Assembly: GCA_964057225.1 (NCBI GenBank)
Contig: OZ059898.1
Location: 20,871,267 to 20,935,266 of the forward strand
DNA: 64,000 bases
Direction: 5' to 3'
DNA from: Auanema rhodensis
Taxonomy: Eukaryota > Nematoda > Chromadorea > Rhabditida > Rhabditidae
Positions 62,801-64,000 of this stretch are shown piece after piece. The position numbers and the translations under genes were made by a program. The notes below the pieces were generated by a model. That model saw only the letters and a list, made by a program, of their open reading frames with translations, was not told the DNA's origin and did not search any database. Every line of letters starts with the position of its first letter. Within the stretch, counting starts at the first letter, position 1.

Positions 62801-64000
62801 ATAAAGAGATGCGGTTTTCAAAATTAGATTCCCCATGTCCATATTAGTCTAAAAACAAATTTTTATTGATATTGGTTCATGGTAACCATGACTTTGAAAT
62901 TTACGTGAACTTTAATTTATGCTAATTAAATGTACACGTGATGTGCACTTGGTATGTAACTCGCTTCACGTAAAAGATAAAGAGATGCGGTTTTCAAAAT
63001 TAGATTTCCCATGTCCATATTAGTCTAAAAACAAATTTTTATTGATATTGGTTCATGATAACCATGACTTTGAAATTTACGTGAACTTCAATTTATGCTA
63101 ATTAAATGTACACGTGATGTGCACTTGGTATGTAACTCGCTTCACGTGAAAGATAAAGAGATGCGGTTTTCAAAATTAGATTCCATATGTCCATATTAGT
63201 CTAAAAACAAATTTTTATTGATATTGGTTCATGGTACCCATGACTTTGAAATTTACGTGAACTTTAATTTATGCTAATTAAATGTACACGTGATGTGCAC
63301 TTGGTATGTAACTCGCTTCACGTAAAAGATAAAGAGATGCGGTTTTCAAAATTAGATTCCCCATGTCCATATTAGTCTAAAAACAAATTTTTATTGATAT
63401 TGGTTCATGGTAACCATGACTTTGAAATTTACGTGAACTTTAATTTATGCTAATTAAATGTACACGTGATGTGCACTTGGTATGTAACTCGTTTCACGTG
63501 AAAGATAAAGAGATGCGGTTTTCAAAATTAGATTCCCCATGTCCATATTAGTCTAAAAACAAATTTTTATTGATATTGGTTCATGGTAACCATGACTTTG
63601 AAATTTACGTGAACTTTAATTTATGCTAATTAAATGTACACGTGATGTGCACTTGGTATGTAACTCGCTTCACGTGAAAGATAAAGAGATGCGGTTTTCA
63701 AAATTAGATTCCCCATGTCCATATTAGTCTAAAAACAAATTTTTATTGATATTGGTGCTTGGTAACCATGACTTTGAAATTTACGTGAACTTTAATTTAT
63801 GCTAATTAAATGTACACGTGATGTGCACTTGGTATGTAACTCGCTTCACGTAAAAGATAAAGAGATGCGGTTTTCAAAATTAGATTTCTCATGTCCATAT
63901 TAGTCTAAAAACAAATTTTTATTGATATTGGTTCATGATAACCATGACTTTGAAATTTACGTGAACATTAATTTATGCTAATTAAATGTACACGTGATGT
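59830..64000 (+). repeat. 29-monomer HOR, copy 2 (cut by the window edge)
   Basis: Monomers 340-363 repeat 311-334. 'tctgaaa' is at 54759 and 59861, 'gaagttt' at 56390 and 61492, 'ctagaaa' at 57574 and 62676: all 5102 apart. Rare changes ('ctttaaaat', 'gtgccctt', 'cttcaat', 'gaacatt') are all shared. I found no diagnostic difference. 4171 of 5102 bp are present. Confidence 0.93.

Larger units (their letters stand above)
1..64000 (+). repeat. 176-bp satellite DNA array filling the window
   Basis: Tandem satellite, all monomers in the same orientation, from the first base to the last. The motif 'aaaattagat' recurs at 5, 181, 357, 533 and so on, a spacing of 176. The last start is at 63876. From 5 to 63876 is 63871 bp, which equals 363 x 176 minus 17, and exactly 17 monomers carry a visible 1-bp deletion. 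Monomers mostly differ from the consensus at 0 to 6 positions, so about 97% identity or better. G+C of the consensus is 56/176. Such arrays are typical of eukaryotic centromeric or pericentromeric heterochromatin; that placement is inference. No unique DNA, gene or mobile element interrupts it. The family is not one I can name. Confidence 0.99.

Noticed and set aside
1-64000. CRISPR array
   Set aside because: The repeats are directly adjacent with no unique spacers, and the unit is 176 bp.
1-64000. Gene with tandem protein repeats
   Set aside because: The monomer length changes frame at each unit, and stops occur in every frame.
1-64000. CENP-B box
   Set aside because: No match to nTTCGnnnnAnnCGGGn on either strand. 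The single 'ttcgg' (near 10907) is a point mutation and lacks the rest of the motif.
1-64000. Known plant centromere satellites of similar length (Arabidopsis 178-bp, Brassica 176-bp families)
   Set aside because: The sequence does not resemble what I recall of these families; the length alone is not evidence.
1-64000. Telomeric repeats, rDNA, tRNA genes or retroelement fragments
   Set aside because: No short telomere-like repeats, conserved RNA segments, long terminal repeats or coding remnants were seen on either strand.
54728-64000. Assembly artefact as the cause of the 29-mer
   Set aside because: Cannot be excluded from sequence alone, but the 11-mer nesting and graded older duplications elsewhere fit normal satellite evolution, so I kept it as a biological HOR.

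Overview
The whole 64 kb window is one uninterrupted satellite DNA array. It is a 176-bp monomer repeated head to tail in a single orientation, about 32% G+C. There are 363 complete monomers (5..63875), a 4-base tail of another at the left edge and 125 bases of a further one at the right edge. I find no protein gene, RNA gene, transposon, inversion or unique sequence. A pure array of nucleosome-scale monomers points to a eukaryote and to constitutive heterochromatin, most likely a centromere or pericentromere. I do not recognise the monomer, so species and exact chromosomal position remain open.

Monomer numbering used throughout: monomer 0 starts at base 5, and position 1 of each monomer is the first base of 'aaaattagat'. 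The monomer at 7925..8100 equals the inferred consensus. The consensus contains an A/T-tract block (positions 32-45), a 15-bp dyad (58-72) holding a GGTAACC core, a 7-bp inverted repeat (92-98 with 105-111), two CACGTG boxes (116-121 and 148-153) and three ACGTGA hexamers spaced 33 and 32 bp apart. Each monomer has five CpG sites, which are almost never lost by C-to-T or G-to-A change.

Monomers fall into recognisable variant types. A: c12t. B: a33c, t45c, g121c. C: t5g, t42g, t58g, often followed by a156t. E: t58g, a60t, often with g153a. F: c145t. G: a66c, a 1-bp deletion at 97-99, c118g, g121a. H: g63a. I: t45g, t58g. J: a111t. K: c91t. L: t41a. N: plain. Exactly 17 monomers are 175 bp, all with the same deletion, and these account for the full length of the array to the base.

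The types are arranged in higher-order repeats (HORs) that change along the window. 0-5.3 kb: a 19-monomer unit (3344 bp), 1.6 copies. 5-8 kb: a 12-monomer duplication. 8.5-14.8 kb: mixed, with 3-monomer expansions. 14.8-22.5 kb: two copies of a 22-monomer unit (3872 bp), with a nested 10-monomer unit running to 24.5 kb. 24.5-26.8 kb: a cluster of hybrid monomers carrying pieces of type G. 27-32.7 kb: 19- and 14-monomer duplications. 32.7-45 kb: blocks rich in E, I, F and J, with 4- and 17-monomer units. 45-51.6 kb: 9-, 5- and 6-monomer duplications. 52.8-64 kb: the most regular part, an 11-monomer HOR (1935 bp) nested in a 29-monomer HOR (5102 bp) that continues past the right edge. The pattern is what repeated unequal exchange and gene conversion produce. 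Several exchange points can be placed inside single monomers.
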